Positions 56,555 to 64,000 of a stretch of 64,000 nt of DNA are shown in pieces. Within the stretch, counting starts at the first letter, position 1. Each line of letters begins with the position of its first letter. A model generated the notes under the pieces. It worked only from the letters and a program-made list of their open reading frames with translations. It was not told where the DNA came from and ran no database searches. Position numbers and translations under genes: made by a program. The DNA comes from CAYVVT01 sp964454335 (GTDB lineage Bacteria > Fidelibacterota > UBA8477 > JABMPR01), in the NCBI GenBank assembly GCA_964454335.1, contig CAYVVT010000010.1:32645-96644 (forward strand), read 5' to 3'.

Positions 56555-56902
56555 TCAGAATGTCCTGCGGTACCATGCCTTGATCCTCATGGACAAGGTT
56601 GGTGTTTTCTCATACCGTTGATAGTCTGCGAGCCAATCACGATGGATCATGAACCTGGCTCTGGGGGACTTTGTGACTCGCTTCGACCGCATATGTCCCA
56701 TCCTGATTGCCTCCCTCAGTTTGTAGGGAGTGATTTCAAGGACAGCAGCAGCCTCTGTCAAGGACAGAAATACTGTCTCAGGTTTGGGTAGCTTCTTCTT
56801 TCGTTCCTCTTGACGATTTAGGAACTCTTGAAACGACATACCTTCTTCGTACTCTTCCTCAGTGAGTCGGAAATTGTCAGGCTGATTAGGTTTCTCAGTC
56901 AT
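56555..56902 (-). CDS. HTH_17-type DNA-binding protein, 115 aa
   Basis: From the ATG at 56902, which overlaps the upstream stop by 8 nt. The first 55 residues are charged (FRLTEEEYEEGMSFQEFLNR), then a winged helix of the excisionase/MerR-like type: VFLSLTEAAAVLEITPYKLR, KSPRARFMIHRDWLADY. Second of three small HTH genes before the integrase. Role in excision or regulation of the element is inferred. Confidence 0.78.
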   Translation of the reverse strand: MTEKPNQPDNFRLTEEEYEEGMSFQEFLNRQEERKKKLPKPETVFLSLTEAAAVLEITPYKLREAIRMGHMRSKRVTKSPRARFMIHRDWLADYQRYEKTPTLSMRIKAWYRRTF

Positions 56903-57098
56903 AAGACACCTCGTTTCGCATGAGCAACTCGTCCAGCCAATGTTTGTGGAATAGAAGCTTTCCACCGCTGTCACTCGAACGTGTTGATTTCAGTTTGCCG
57001 TTGGCAACATGCTGGCGTAGCAGGCTCTCTGATAGGCGTGTATACTCCTTGGCCTCCGCCAACGTATACCATGTCTGGGATCTTAGATTCTCGGTCAT
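56895..57098 (-). CDS. HTH_17-type DNA-binding protein, 67 aa
   Basis: From the ATG at 57098 with AGAGG 7 nt upstream. WYTLAEAKEYTRLSESLLRQ and the wing GGKLLFHKHWLDELL are the whole excisionase-type domain. First gene of the HTH-HTH-xis-int run. The 9-base motif ACCGTTACC lies 17 nt upstream on the plus strand. Confidence 0.8.
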   Translation of the reverse strand: MTENLRSQTWYTLAEAKEYTRLSESLLRQHVANGKLKSTRSSDSGGKLLFHKHWLDELLMRNEVSYD

Positions 57099-57113
57099 AT
57101 TTATTCCTCTCAT

Positions 57114-57901
57114 AACCGTTACCCTCTACGGGGATCAGGCTCGGATTTCATACCCGGCCTCTACTATTGGTTATGGCCGCCCTGTTATGAGCTCTCAGGA
57201 ATTCTCCTTGTATGACGATATCTGGCGTCTTCTGCACGATGAGGTAGCTAAAGGTGGGTGCATATTCCAAAGTGACTGTGTTGTGGGTCTGACGGGATGT
57301 CGATACCTGTTAGCATCTGATCATAGAACGTGTATTTCTCTTCCCGCCATAAAAGGGGTCAAAGCCCCTGTCGATGGAGTCAGAAACACGCTCCTGCCGT
57401 ATGCACTCCACAGTAAAGCTATAAGGGGGGTACACCCATCCTGAGCAATTCGATGGAAGACAAGCCTCATAAGGGCTGAAGCACTATTTCTGGAAGGGAA
57501 GCGGATCGTCGTCAACAACACCGGAACCGGTCACTGTGGTGTATACAGATTATACCATTTCATGCTAGGGGGCTAATCGCATGCAATTGCCTGAGCAAGA
57601 TGAATTCACACAATGATACCCTATACCTCAGAAGCACACGTTTTACCATGAAATGAAACTTCGGCTCGAAGGGAAGAGAGTTGTCGTTGCGGGGTCCTGG
57701 ACTACTGGCTTCCAGCGCTGTTCTCTCTTCTCACAAGTTGAGGGAGCAGACCCCCCTATTAGCTACTCGTAAAAGACTGACGAGGTCTAACACAAAACCA
57801 AATCAACTATCACCATCTGAACCACCGGCAAGAAGGGAAGCAAAGCCTGGTGAAGGACAATTAAACCTCCCTTCTGCCGTGTGCACCACGGGAGTGATAG
57901 C
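57114..57901. other. Long non-coding region of the element with short direct repeats
   Basis: 788 bases without a convincing gene between the recombination genes and the annealase-like gene. It holds GAAGGGAAG at 57493, 57668 and 57832 (spacings 175 and 164), two related sites CTGCCGTATGCACTCCAC and CTGCCGTGTGCACCAC, the hairpin AGGGGTCAAAGCCCCT at about 57349, and a block TTGAGGGAGCAGA (57745) that recurs at 60545. It could hold a structured RNA, iterons or control sites. Confidence 0.6.
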
Positions 57902-58660
57902 CTACCTACCCTCCAGAGCTCCCGGTTCGGTACGTACCCACTCTTGGCCTTGACGAACTGATTTGCCGTAGAAGTACTCCATCACCTCTGAGGCCTTTCC
58001 CTTCGAGATACCGTCGAGTAGGAGTCCCTGGATACGGATACGTTCATCGTCTGTGAGACGTCTGTCCTTAACCAGGTTGCCAAGAGATGAGAGCTGCCGG
58101 GTCGTAGCTCGATCACCGTTCCTATTCTCTGACGTTGTTATAGGCCCACTCGGAGCATCGTCCGTTGGAATCTCTTCGGCAGGTGTAGCTTCTAGACCCG
58201 CCATGACAGCCAGGAAACTCAATGGGATTCTGTAGGCCTTACCTGATGCCCTCGTGATAGACATGCTCTTGATTGCGTACTCATCGGCTTGTTGCCAACG
58301 CTGTTCGTGGTTACTGCACATTGCCTCACCCGACGCTATGACGACTCCGTTGCGGTGTACCTCTACACGGGCTTCGTAGGCTACTTCATCGTCACGGTCA
58401 AGACGCTTGGCGTACACTGTTCTCGGGAACAAACCCAGACTGGCAGACACTGTCGTCCACCACTCTATTTTGGGGTACTGCTTCCCTCTGATGTTCACCA
58501 GATAACCGGGACCAGTACAACGCTGAGCAACAACATTCACGATCCTTTGCGCCTCAAGAAAGGCCTGCTCTGGATCATTGCTGAATAGAGCAGTACCGTT
58601 GGCACCCTCAACTTGGCCGTTAGGGTATACCGCGGGCACCACACTTTCATGTGTTTCCAT
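57902..58660 (-). CDS. Phage-type protein resembling ssDNA-annealing/recombination mediators
   Basis: 252 residues; strong AGGAGG before the ATG. The middle reads WWTTVSASLGLFPRTVYAKR, a beta-hairpin domain (VAYEARVEVHRNGVVIASGE) and SMSITRASGKAYRIPLSFLA with VMAGLEATPAEEIP. The pattern of a basic helix, S-x-TRA-x-x-K-A-x-R and an ATPAEE-type end is like Erf/Sak-type or related phage single-strand annealing proteins. The C-terminal 60 residues look like a small helical domain. The assignment is by pattern only. Lies 24 nt after the radC-like gene. Confidence 0.55.
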   Translation of the reverse strand: METHESVVPAVYPNGQVEGANGTALFSNDPEQAFLEAQRIVNVVAQRCTGPGYLVNIRGKQYPKIEWWTTVSASLGLFPRTVYAKRLDRDDEVAYEARVEVHRNGVVIASGEAMCSNHEQRWQQADEYAIKSMSITRASGKAYRIPLSFLAVMAGLEATPAEEIPTDDAPSGPITTSENRNGDRATTRQLSSLGNLVKDRRLTDDERIRIQGLLLDGISKGKASEVMEYFYGKSVRQGQEWVRTEPGALEGR

Positions 58661-58684
58661 TATTACCTCCTGTTTTTATTGATG

Positions 58685-59143
58685 TTAGAGTAGACCCTCT
58701 TCGGCAAACGAGTAGAACTCATTCCCTCCGAGAATCAGGTGATCCAGGATGCGCACATCGATGGATTCAAGGGCAGTCTGGAGCTTGACAGTGACCTTCC
58801 TGTCATGGGAACTTGGCCTGATGGAGCCTGAGGGATGATTGTGGCTGCAGATGATAGCTGCGCATTCATACTGAAGCACCTTCTTCACCAACTCTCTCGG
58901 ATAGATGGCGCTCGAAGTGAGTGAGCCCGAGAAGACGCACTCTGTCGTGATGACCTCGTTCTGTCCTGAAAGAAACACCACTGAGAAGTGTTCCTGATCC
59001 TTTGGCAGAGATAGGTAGAATGACCGGAGATGGTCAACTGCATCCGCTGATGAACTCAAACGTTCACCCTTGGTCAATGAAAAGCGTTTGACGTATTCTT
59101 CGCGGATGTCATCATCGCTGATCGTATTTAGGTCGGCAGTCAT
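58685..59143 (-). CDS. RadC-like JAB/MPN-domain protein
   Basis: 152 residues; only the JAB domain, without the N-terminal helix-hairpin-helix of chromosomal RadC. The metal motif is CSHNHPSGSIRPSSHD (H101, H103, S112, D114). Short RadC forms are common in mobile elements, where their function in DNA metabolism is unresolved. Starts by ATGA overlap with the SWIM-Gam gene behind GGAGGAGGGG. Confidence 0.88.
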   Translation of the reverse strand: MTADLNTISDDDIREEYVKRFSLTKGERLSSSADAVDHLRSFYLSLPKDQEHFSVVFLSGQNEVITTECVFSGSLTSSAIYPRELVKKVLQYECAAIICSHNHPSGSIRPSSHDRKVTVKLQTALESIDVRILDHLILGGNEFYSFAEEGLL

Positions 59144-59808
59144 CCCCCCTCCTCCAGCTTGTAACTGAACTTGTGTGGAAGATTTGAGACTACGAGTGTA
59201 CCGGGTACCTCCTCACCGGTTTCAAGGATGTGTTTACGTAACGCCTTCTTATCAACAGCAATACGTTCAGGGATGATACGTTGAAACTCCATACGCTGAA
59301 GGACGAGTTCCTCATCCAACACTTCGATCGTGGGCTGTTGCGAGCGGATCTTGATCGTACCGTGGACCAACCTCTTGGTCGACAACCCTTCGATGTGCAT
59401 GAAGTTGTCAAGCTGCAGTAGGTAGAACTGCTTTCGACGTTCAAGCTTCGTACGTTCTGATGACTCCCACTGATCGATTCGCATACGCTGCATGTCTGCA
59501 GAGTCGGCGTTCTTCTGGAGTACACCATCGATCTCGGCAACTCGGGACAGGTAGTAGTCAGCATCAGCCTGCGAGAGCCTTACATCGAGGGCAGACTGAG
59601 ACAGATGCTCTCGTACCGCTCGAACGTGCCTGCACTCACTATCCTGGGACACCTGCGCCATGAAACAATCACAATTAAAGCCGTCCTCACGTCGCTGTAC
59701 TTCCTGGGTGGATTGATCCACCGAGTCGACAATGAGGAAGGAGTCTTCCATCGCTAAGACGGTAGGAGCTAGCTCGGTGCAGGTTAGAGTTTCTGCCTGT
59801 ACGCTCAT
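59140..59808 (-). CDS. SWIM zinc finger fused to Mu Gam-like domain
   Basis: 222 residues. Residues 44-63 carry C46-x-C48-x10-C59-x-H61, the SWIM-type zinc-finger spacing. Residues 84-218 resemble Mu Gam: a long helix (DYYLSRVAEIDGVLQKNADS, then KLERRKQFYLLQLDNFM), TKRLVHGTIKIRSQQP, IEVLDEELVL, VDKKALRKHILETGEEVPG and the final strand. Gam proteins bind double-strand DNA ends like Ku and shield them from RecBCD; SWIM fingers bind nucleic acid. Coupled by ATGA overlaps to both neighbours. Confidence 0.75.
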   Translation of the reverse strand: MSVQAETLTCTELAPTVLAMEDSFLIVDSVDQSTQEVQRREDGFNCDCFMAQVSQDSECRHVRAVREHLSQSALDVRLSQADADYYLSRVAEIDGVLQKNADSADMQRMRIDQWESSERTKLERRKQFYLLQLDNFMHIEGLSTKRLVHGTIKIRSQQPTIEVLDEELVLQRMEFQRIIPERIAVDKKALRKHILETGEEVPGTLVVSNLPHKFSYKLEEGG

Positions 59809-60524
59809 ACGGCACCTCGTAGCACTCGATCAAGCTCCAAGTGCTTCTCAAGGATTCGCGCGGGAGCAGTACTCTTCAGGGATTCTGTACATGCATTAAA
59901 CAGTGACCAGAGCGTCCTCGGGAGAAATTGAGGGTGGCTCGGTTCGGCCCATTCTGAATACGCGATCGGCAACTGGCGAACAGAGAGTACGCGGTTGCCG
60001 AAGAGGTAACCCAGTGTTTCCCAGGCTTGGCGATCAGTAATCTCGATGTTCTTCATCTCTTCAACCCGGGCTGTGATATTCCGGTACGTCGACCGAGCCT
60101 GCATCACACATCTTATGATGATCATCTCAAGGTCATCAAGTATGTTCGTTGTATGCTTGCGAAGCCTCATCACCTGGCTGTCACTACTCAGACAGAGGTT
60201 TGAACATACCAGAACTGAACTTCCCGCTATCAGGCCTGCTGAAAGGCTCTTGTTCAGAGACGACCTGAACCCAAATGAGAGCCCGAGGTCCTCTGAATCA
60301 GTCCTGAAAGTATGGATTCCAAAGAGCTGTTGATCGTTCTGAGCTGTCCCAAATCTGCTTTGATCTAACCGATACTCAGGTAGTAAACTCTGAGCTATTG
60401 AGGCGATCTGAACTGCAAAGTCGTAGTGTGATATTGGAACGAAAGTACTGGTGCGTGGAGGAGTGGGTATTTGCCTGAGATCCTCAAGCGAACATTCCTG
60501 TCCTCGTTCGAGTATTAAAGTCAT
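59805..60524 (-). CDS. DUF932-family phage/plasmid protein
   Basis: 239 residues. The blocks SFGFRSSLNKSLSAGLIAGS, VLVCSNLCLSS, LRKHTTNI, EMKNIEITDRQAWETLGYLF and FLPRTLWSLFNACTESLK are the DUF932 plan seen in phages and conjugative plasmids. Function unproven. AAGGAG precedes the ATG; the operon DUF932, SWIM-Gam, RadC-like is joined by ATGA overlaps. The leader upstream has GAGGG/CCCTC pairing and shares TTGAGGGAGCAGA with 57745. Confidence 0.85.
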   Translation of the reverse strand: MTLILERGQECSLEDLRQIPTPPRTSTFVPISHYDFAVQIASIAQSLLPEYRLDQSRFGTAQNDQQLFGIHTFRTDSEDLGLSFGFRSSLNKSLSAGLIAGSSVLVCSNLCLSSDSQVMRLRKHTTNILDDLEMIIIRCVMQARSTYRNITARVEEMKNIEITDRQAWETLGYLFGNRVLSVRQLPIAYSEWAEPSHPQFLPRTLWSLFNACTESLKSTAPARILEKHLELDRVLRGAV

Positions 60525-60561
60525 TTCAGACTCCTTTCATGGGTTTGAGGGAGCAGAGGGG

Positions 60562-60813
60562 TCATGCCCTCATTTCCCTGAAACCCTTACTATACTTGTG
60601 TTTACGGTTTGAATTAGAATGGAAGCGAACCCGGGCCAAGTCACCAGAAACCTGGTCGGGCTCGCTGTACACGCTCATCCTGCCTTGTGGATGGGGATGT
60701 AAATAGCACCACAGCGATCCTTCGAATACGGAACAAGTGCACTCTATCCTGAGATTCCCCAAGGCATCAGGAGTGGATCGTTGGATTGGTTTAGATTCAT
60801 GAGCTGGATACAC
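60562..60813 (-). CDS. Possible small Cys/His-containing protein
   Basis: 83-residue frame starting with GTG behind GGAG. Residues 24-40 contain ECTCSVFEGSLWCYLH, which could bind zinc, and the C-terminus is basic (NSNRKHKYSKGFRE). No family recognised and the composition is ambiguous. It might instead be part of the non-coding leader region of the DUF932 operon. Confidence 0.3.
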   Translation of the reverse strand: MYPAHESKPIQRSTPDALGNLRIECTCSVFEGSLWCYLHPHPQGRMSVYSEPDQVSGDLARVRFHSNSNRKHKYSKGFREMRA

Positions 60814-61125
60814 AGCTCCATCCAGGAAGAGTCAGGGTAGTCAACTCCCAGATCTTCCTGGATACCTCACCTGTCTGATCAGGGTCATCAGTGCGTGGAT
60901 TACACTCCTCGTCAGGAGTTGAGACTGTGGTGGGAAGCCACTATCTCTGCTCTATTGTCCGCCGAGTTCCGGTATCGCAACCTGCCGGGACGCCTGATAG
61001 CTACGAGCAGTAGCCGTTAGGGATCGATTCACTCCCCCGCCAATGAGATGGTCCAGGGTGCGGGTAGATGGTCGTGGGAGGTGGTGTGCTGTTGGTCCGT
61101 GGTGGTGGACCAATGGGAGGAAGGG
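60814..61125. other. Non-coding region of the element
   Basis: 312 bases with several small hairpins: CTCCTCGTCAGGAG near 60907, GTGGTGGGAAGCCAC near 60927 and GGTCCGTGGTGGTGGACC near 61094. No open frame of quality. It separates the RNA-polymerase-like pair from the DUF932 operon on the same strand and so may hold a promoter or terminator for them. Confidence 0.5.
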
Positions 61126-61419
61126 TCAGTTGACGGGCTTAAAGACAAGGTAGCAGCTGGCTTTGTTGGCTTCGAATGTCAGTAACTGTAATGGCTCACA
61201 GATCATGTTGGCTTCACCACCCCAATCAGGATAGATCATCGTGCCGAAGACCAGATTTACTTGCTCTGGTGACAGGGTCTGACCCGTAAGCTGAAGAGCT
61301 GAGGATACAATGGATGCCTTCGCTTTGAGTACAGTGACGTCTCCATGAACAAGTTGCATTCTGGCTTCAACAGACCGTCTTCCGTTCGTGTCGTATTTGA
61401 GCTGATCGTGGACTAGCAT
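61126..61419 (-). CDS. Unknown 97-residue protein coupled to the polymerase-like gene
   Basis: From the ATG at 61419, which shares one base with the stop of the 824-residue gene (TAATG) and has a near-perfect AAGGAGGTGA upstream. The product is mixed alpha/beta (LVHGDVTVLKAKASIVSSAL; EQVNLVFGTMIYPDWGGEAN). No family recognised. Tight coupling suggests a partner or accessory factor of the large protein. Confidence 0.72.
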   Translation of the reverse strand: MLVHDQLKYDTNGRRSVEARMQLVHGDVTVLKAKASIVSSALQLTGQTLSPEQVNLVFGTMIYPDWGGEANMICEPLQLLTFEANKASCYLVFKPVN

Positions 61420-63893
61420 TACTTCACCTCCTTGATGTGGATGATATGAGTGGATTGTTTCTGGCAATTTGTGGTTCGTGTCTTCCACTGGGAGCCAGTG
61501 AGATCATGAACAGATTGAATACGGTACTGACATCCCTCTTTAAGCGCATCCAGGTAGTATGGATGGCTAACAAGAGCAGCGAAACTGCCACGACTACCAA
61601 CCATGCCGATTCCAGGCGAACTGTCAGTGGAGATAGGCAGATAAAAGCCGTTCGTCAAGCCCAGTGGATCCAGATCCTCGACATCGAGTACATGGGATAG
61701 GAGATTCAGACTGAGGTGATTGATCATCGCCCCCACCAAGAGCCTGGTAGATACATGCTCAGACAGCTGGCGAGCCCACGTCCGGATGATCATGATCTTC
61801 TGATTGAATCCCACTGAGAAGGAATCACTGTCAACAGTGCACGTTCCTGTGCGCCACAGGGCCTTCGCCTTTGTAATGAATGAAAGGACATCCTGTACCT
61901 GAGTATCTGAAGCATCAGCCTGATAGCGAGCCCACAGTTGCCGACCTCGTTCTTTGAAGGCTTGATATGTCTCTTTTGGGATATCCCGTACGAGAGATAA
62001 CACCTGCCGGATTGTGTCAGTATGCTCTGGCAACTCCTGAACGACATCTTCAAGTTCCTCTAGTAACTGATCGTACGCGAGAACTTCATCGTCTGCTGAA
62101 GGTGCTCCCTGTTGTTTCTGTAGAAACGATCTCGTACGAACCTCAACCTCATCGATGTGGTCATGGACATTCTCGAACAGCCATTGATCGGATCCAGGTG
62201 GCAGCTGTTCCAGGATCCATGAGTAGCCATTGAATGCGTCTACACCGGAGTTCTTCTTCTGAGCAGAGATACTACGCTGTATCGCCTCGCTCAGTTGCAC
62301 ACGTAACTCCCAGCTTAACAGTTCTGGGTCTTGACGATAGATCCTACGGGCCAGTTTATCGTAAACTCCGATTCGCCCAGAATACGCTCTGATTCTCTCG
62401 GTGCTGACACGGATTGCTGTCGGCTCATCCTCAGCATCAACATCCATATTCGACTTGTATTGAGTACTATCATGCCACTGGATCTCGTCAGGCCACCTTG
62501 CTGAACGAAAGAGTACGGGGTCATTGGTGAGAACAGTGCCATCGCCGTCTGTATCGCGTCCTCCGTACTTCATGTAGATGCGTTCGATCCAGCCATGGTT
62601 GGCCTCATTGACATTCAGTTGGATCAGTGTACCAGTCCCTGATGACTTCCTGAATAACACACGAACCTTGAGGAGCGATGTGTTAACGGGAAGCGTGGGA
62701 TTGAAGAGCCAGACCATGGTCCGTACTTTCTCCGCAACATCTGGACCTGAGATAATGAACTGGACTGGTTCGTCCGTTGTTCCAATGGCGACCTTGCCAG
62801 CATATCCGTTGACGGGCGCACTACGTACCAGTTGACCACAAGCTGATACCAATTCCTGGTTTAGCTGTTGAATGTATGGCGGGAATCCGAGCGCTGCCTT
62901 GATGAAGGTATCTCGCGACGGCAACTGTACGGATACAGGCAATGGCTGACCGCTGTAGTCTGTTTGTTGACGGTTCAGACTTGGCGACCATGGAACCATC
63001 GTATATGAATCCATGATCGATGCTCTGGTGCAGTTCGCTACGCCGCTGGTTCCTTCTGGACGTTTCAATCCACCGTAGAATCCAGGCCTACGACCAGTAG
63101 ACAAAGCCGACTGAATAGTTCCTTTGAAGAACGTCCCATCGTCGAACCAGATGGTGCCCTGGTACGGGTCAGCATCCAGACCGATCTCGTCGTTCAGCTT
63201 GCTCATGAGCTCATTCGGTATTACACAGACCCCAAGGTCGTTGACATCATCTTCATATACTCTCAATGGATCCAGTACGAGGCCGGTGAGAGAAGAGATT
63301 TCGAAGCCTTGTCGTCGGATACCACTGACCATCGTGGTAATCGACTGCGGTCGTCGTGTTACCCACGGTACAAGCTCAGGAGCCAGCGGTACTGATCCAG
63401 GCCAGTAGTAGGACTTACGGAGCGATTCACCAAGCAGATCATAGGTTTCACCGTTCCAATCCAGTCGGAGAGGTGCATGACGAACTCGGTCCTGTGATCC
63501 TTCGTCATACTCCAGGCGCTCCATGGTAGGATCTTGCCAGTGTAGTGTGAGCAAATCCTTGAAGAGCAGTGGCCTACTCACGATCAACGGGACTTCGGCC
63601 TCCTCTCCTGGTGCTGGTGACGATACGATCTCTCCGTTGAACATGACAGGTGCACCAACGACGGGAGAGGTTGCATAAACGACGGCCTTGAACGACTCAG
63701 AGGGTGAAACGTCTAGGTAGGTAGTGTCACCGGTGATGACGTAGGTCTCCAGTCGTTCAGAGACCCTAGTGCTCTCTATCTCCTGGGCAAGTGCATGGAC
63801 ATAGACACGATCTGCCGGTCCATTGATTACATCGTCCCGTACGGATACAAGACGCTTTGCGAGTGGGGTTACCACTACGGGTATGTTGGACAT
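61419..63893 (-). CDS. Large protein with RNA-polymerase-like D-x-D-G-D motif (candidate single-chain RNAP)
   Basis: 824 residues from the ATG at 63893 (AGGAGG 7 nt upstream). Residues about 360-455 resemble the catalytic double-psi barrel of RNAP beta' and QDE-1/YonO-like enzymes: a GYAGKVAIGTT-type strand, VWLFNPTLPVNTSLLKVRVL (compare N-P-x-L-H-P-G-D-V in QDE-1-like and N-R-x-P-T-L-H in beta'), about 30 residues, then GGRDTDGDGTVL with D447, D449 and D451. Upstream DDGTFFKGT (K257) is a candidate for the lysine of the partner barrel. The C-terminal 300 residues are mostly helical. Alternative: DTDGDGTVLTND also fits an EF-hand calcium loop. Not recognised as any structural, replication or transfer protein. 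Confidence 0.5.
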   Translation of the reverse strand: MSNIPVVVTPLAKRLVSVRDDVINGPADRVYVHALAQEIESTRVSERLETYVITGDTTYLDVSPSESFKAVVYATSPVVGAPVMFNGEIVSSPAPGEEAEVPLIVSRPLLFKDLLTLHWQDPTMERLEYDEGSQDRVRHAPLRLDWNGETYDLLGESLRKSYYWPGSVPLAPELVPWVTRRPQSITTMVSGIRRQGFEISSLTGLVLDPLRVYEDDVNDLGVCVIPNELMSKLNDEIGLDADPYQGTIWFDDGTFFKGTIQSALSTGRRPGFYGGLKRPEGTSGVANCTRASIMDSYTMVPWSPSLNRQQTDYSGQPLPVSVQLPSRDTFIKAALGFPPYIQQLNQELVSACGQLVRSAPVNGYAGKVAIGTTDEPVQFIISGPDVAEKVRTMVWLFNPTLPVNTSLLKVRVLFRKSSGTGTLIQLNVNEANHGWIERIYMKYGGRDTDGDGTVLTNDPVLFRSARWPDEIQWHDSTQYKSNMDVDAEDEPTAIRVSTERIRAYSGRIGVYDKLARRIYRQDPELLSWELRVQLSEAIQRSISAQKKNSGVDAFNGYSWILEQLPPGSDQWLFENVHDHIDEVEVRTRSFLQKQQGAPSADDEVLAYDQLLEELEDVVQELPEHTDTIRQVLSLVRDIPKETYQAFKERGRQLWARYQADASDTQVQDVLSFITKAKALWRTGTCTVDSDSFSVGFNQKIMIIRTWARQLSEHVSTRLLVGAMINHLSLNLLSHVLDVEDLDPLGLTNGFYLPISTDSSPGIGMVGSRGSFAALVSHPYYLDALKEGCQYRIQSVHDLTGSQWKTRTTNCQKQSTHIIHIKEVK

Positions 63894-64000
63894 AAGATGT
63901 CCTCCTATTCCTGCTGGTTGCATGCATTGGACGGTGGCAGTTACACCGTTACCATGGTTGTTATTAAAGGTGGGGGGCTGGAAACCCAGCCTTAGGAATC
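63894..64000. other. Leader of the polymerase-like gene
   Basis: 107 bases to the window end. It contains ACCGTTACC at 63945-63953 (also present upstream of the HTH gene at 57115), an AGGAGG site and the hairpin GGCTGGGTTTCCAGCC on the minus strand. The next upstream gene is beyond the window. Confidence 0.5.

Noticed and set aside
57187..57444. 85-residue plus-strand frame (MSSQEFSLYDDIWRLLHDEV...) in the element's non-coding region
   Set aside because: It is on the opposite strand to every element gene, has no SD, and overlaps the hairpin and repeat sites; kept only as a possibility.
61419..63893. Reading DTDGDGTVLTND as a plain EF-hand calcium loop
   Set aside because: Not ruled out, but the N-P-T-L-P...L-L-K-V-R-V-L block at the right distance upstream fits the RNAP barrel better; kept as the stated alternative.
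55020..64000. Second attachment site inside the window
   Set aside because: No copy of the tRNA-Phe 3' end was found after 54971, so the element end is taken to lie beyond 64000.

Overview
The window looks like a scaffold of a draft or metagenome-assembled genome (N runs at 20596-20605 and 42309-42408) from a diderm bacterium of the FCB superphylum. A Marinimicrobia-like lineage fits best, but this is an inference. The reasons are the many lipoproteins and outer-membrane barrels, DUF5916 and DUF4835-like proteins, a diheme fumarate reductase/succinate dehydrogenase, a PPi-type phosphofructokinase, an archaeal/eukaryotic-type ProS and numerous palindromic intergenic repeats.

Positions 1-54528 are chromosomal backbone, mostly minus strand. 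In order they hold: a receiver-PAS-histidine kinase (cut by the window edge); an inositol-phosphatase-like gene, thyX and a PPi-PFK; a cell-envelope operon (phosphodiesterase lipoprotein, a 31-residue membrane peptide, an RHS-like lipoprotein, a class A beta-lactamase-like lipoprotein); a run of unknown secreted proteins including an exported YidD-domain protein; sdhCAB; a HGSNAT-like acetyltransferase; proS; a TolC/MacA/MacB-like efflux operon; a YtrA-type GntR regulator with its ABC exporter and a well-formed promoter/operator; cca; a YjbQ-like gene; nfnAB with a ferritin-like protein; a DUF5916 outer-membrane protein; an NtrX/NtrY-like two-component pair; a polymer-forming-like protein and a PDZ-barrel protein; punA, rlmN and a trypsin-like lipoprotein.

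Three small gene islets (four-helix-bundle genes at 20693 and 34742, a frameshifted GIY-YIG gene at 51375) each sit between inverted copies of a short intergenic repeat, and each islet uses a different repeat. MITE-like repeat pairs occur elsewhere.

From tRNA-Phe (54899-54971) to the window end lies an integrated mobile element, entirely on the minus strand. It has a tyrosine recombinase next to the tRNA, three small HTH proteins, an annealase-like protein, a RadC-like JAB protein, a SWIM zinc finger fused to a Mu Gam-like domain, a DUF932 protein, long non-coding leaders and an 824-residue protein. The last carries a D-x-D-G-D signature in a context resembling the catalytic double-psi beta-barrel of multisubunit, YonO-like and QDE-1-like RNA polymerases. 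That protein, with the SWIM-Gam fusion, is the most promising candidate for an undescribed system. The far end of the element is outside the window.
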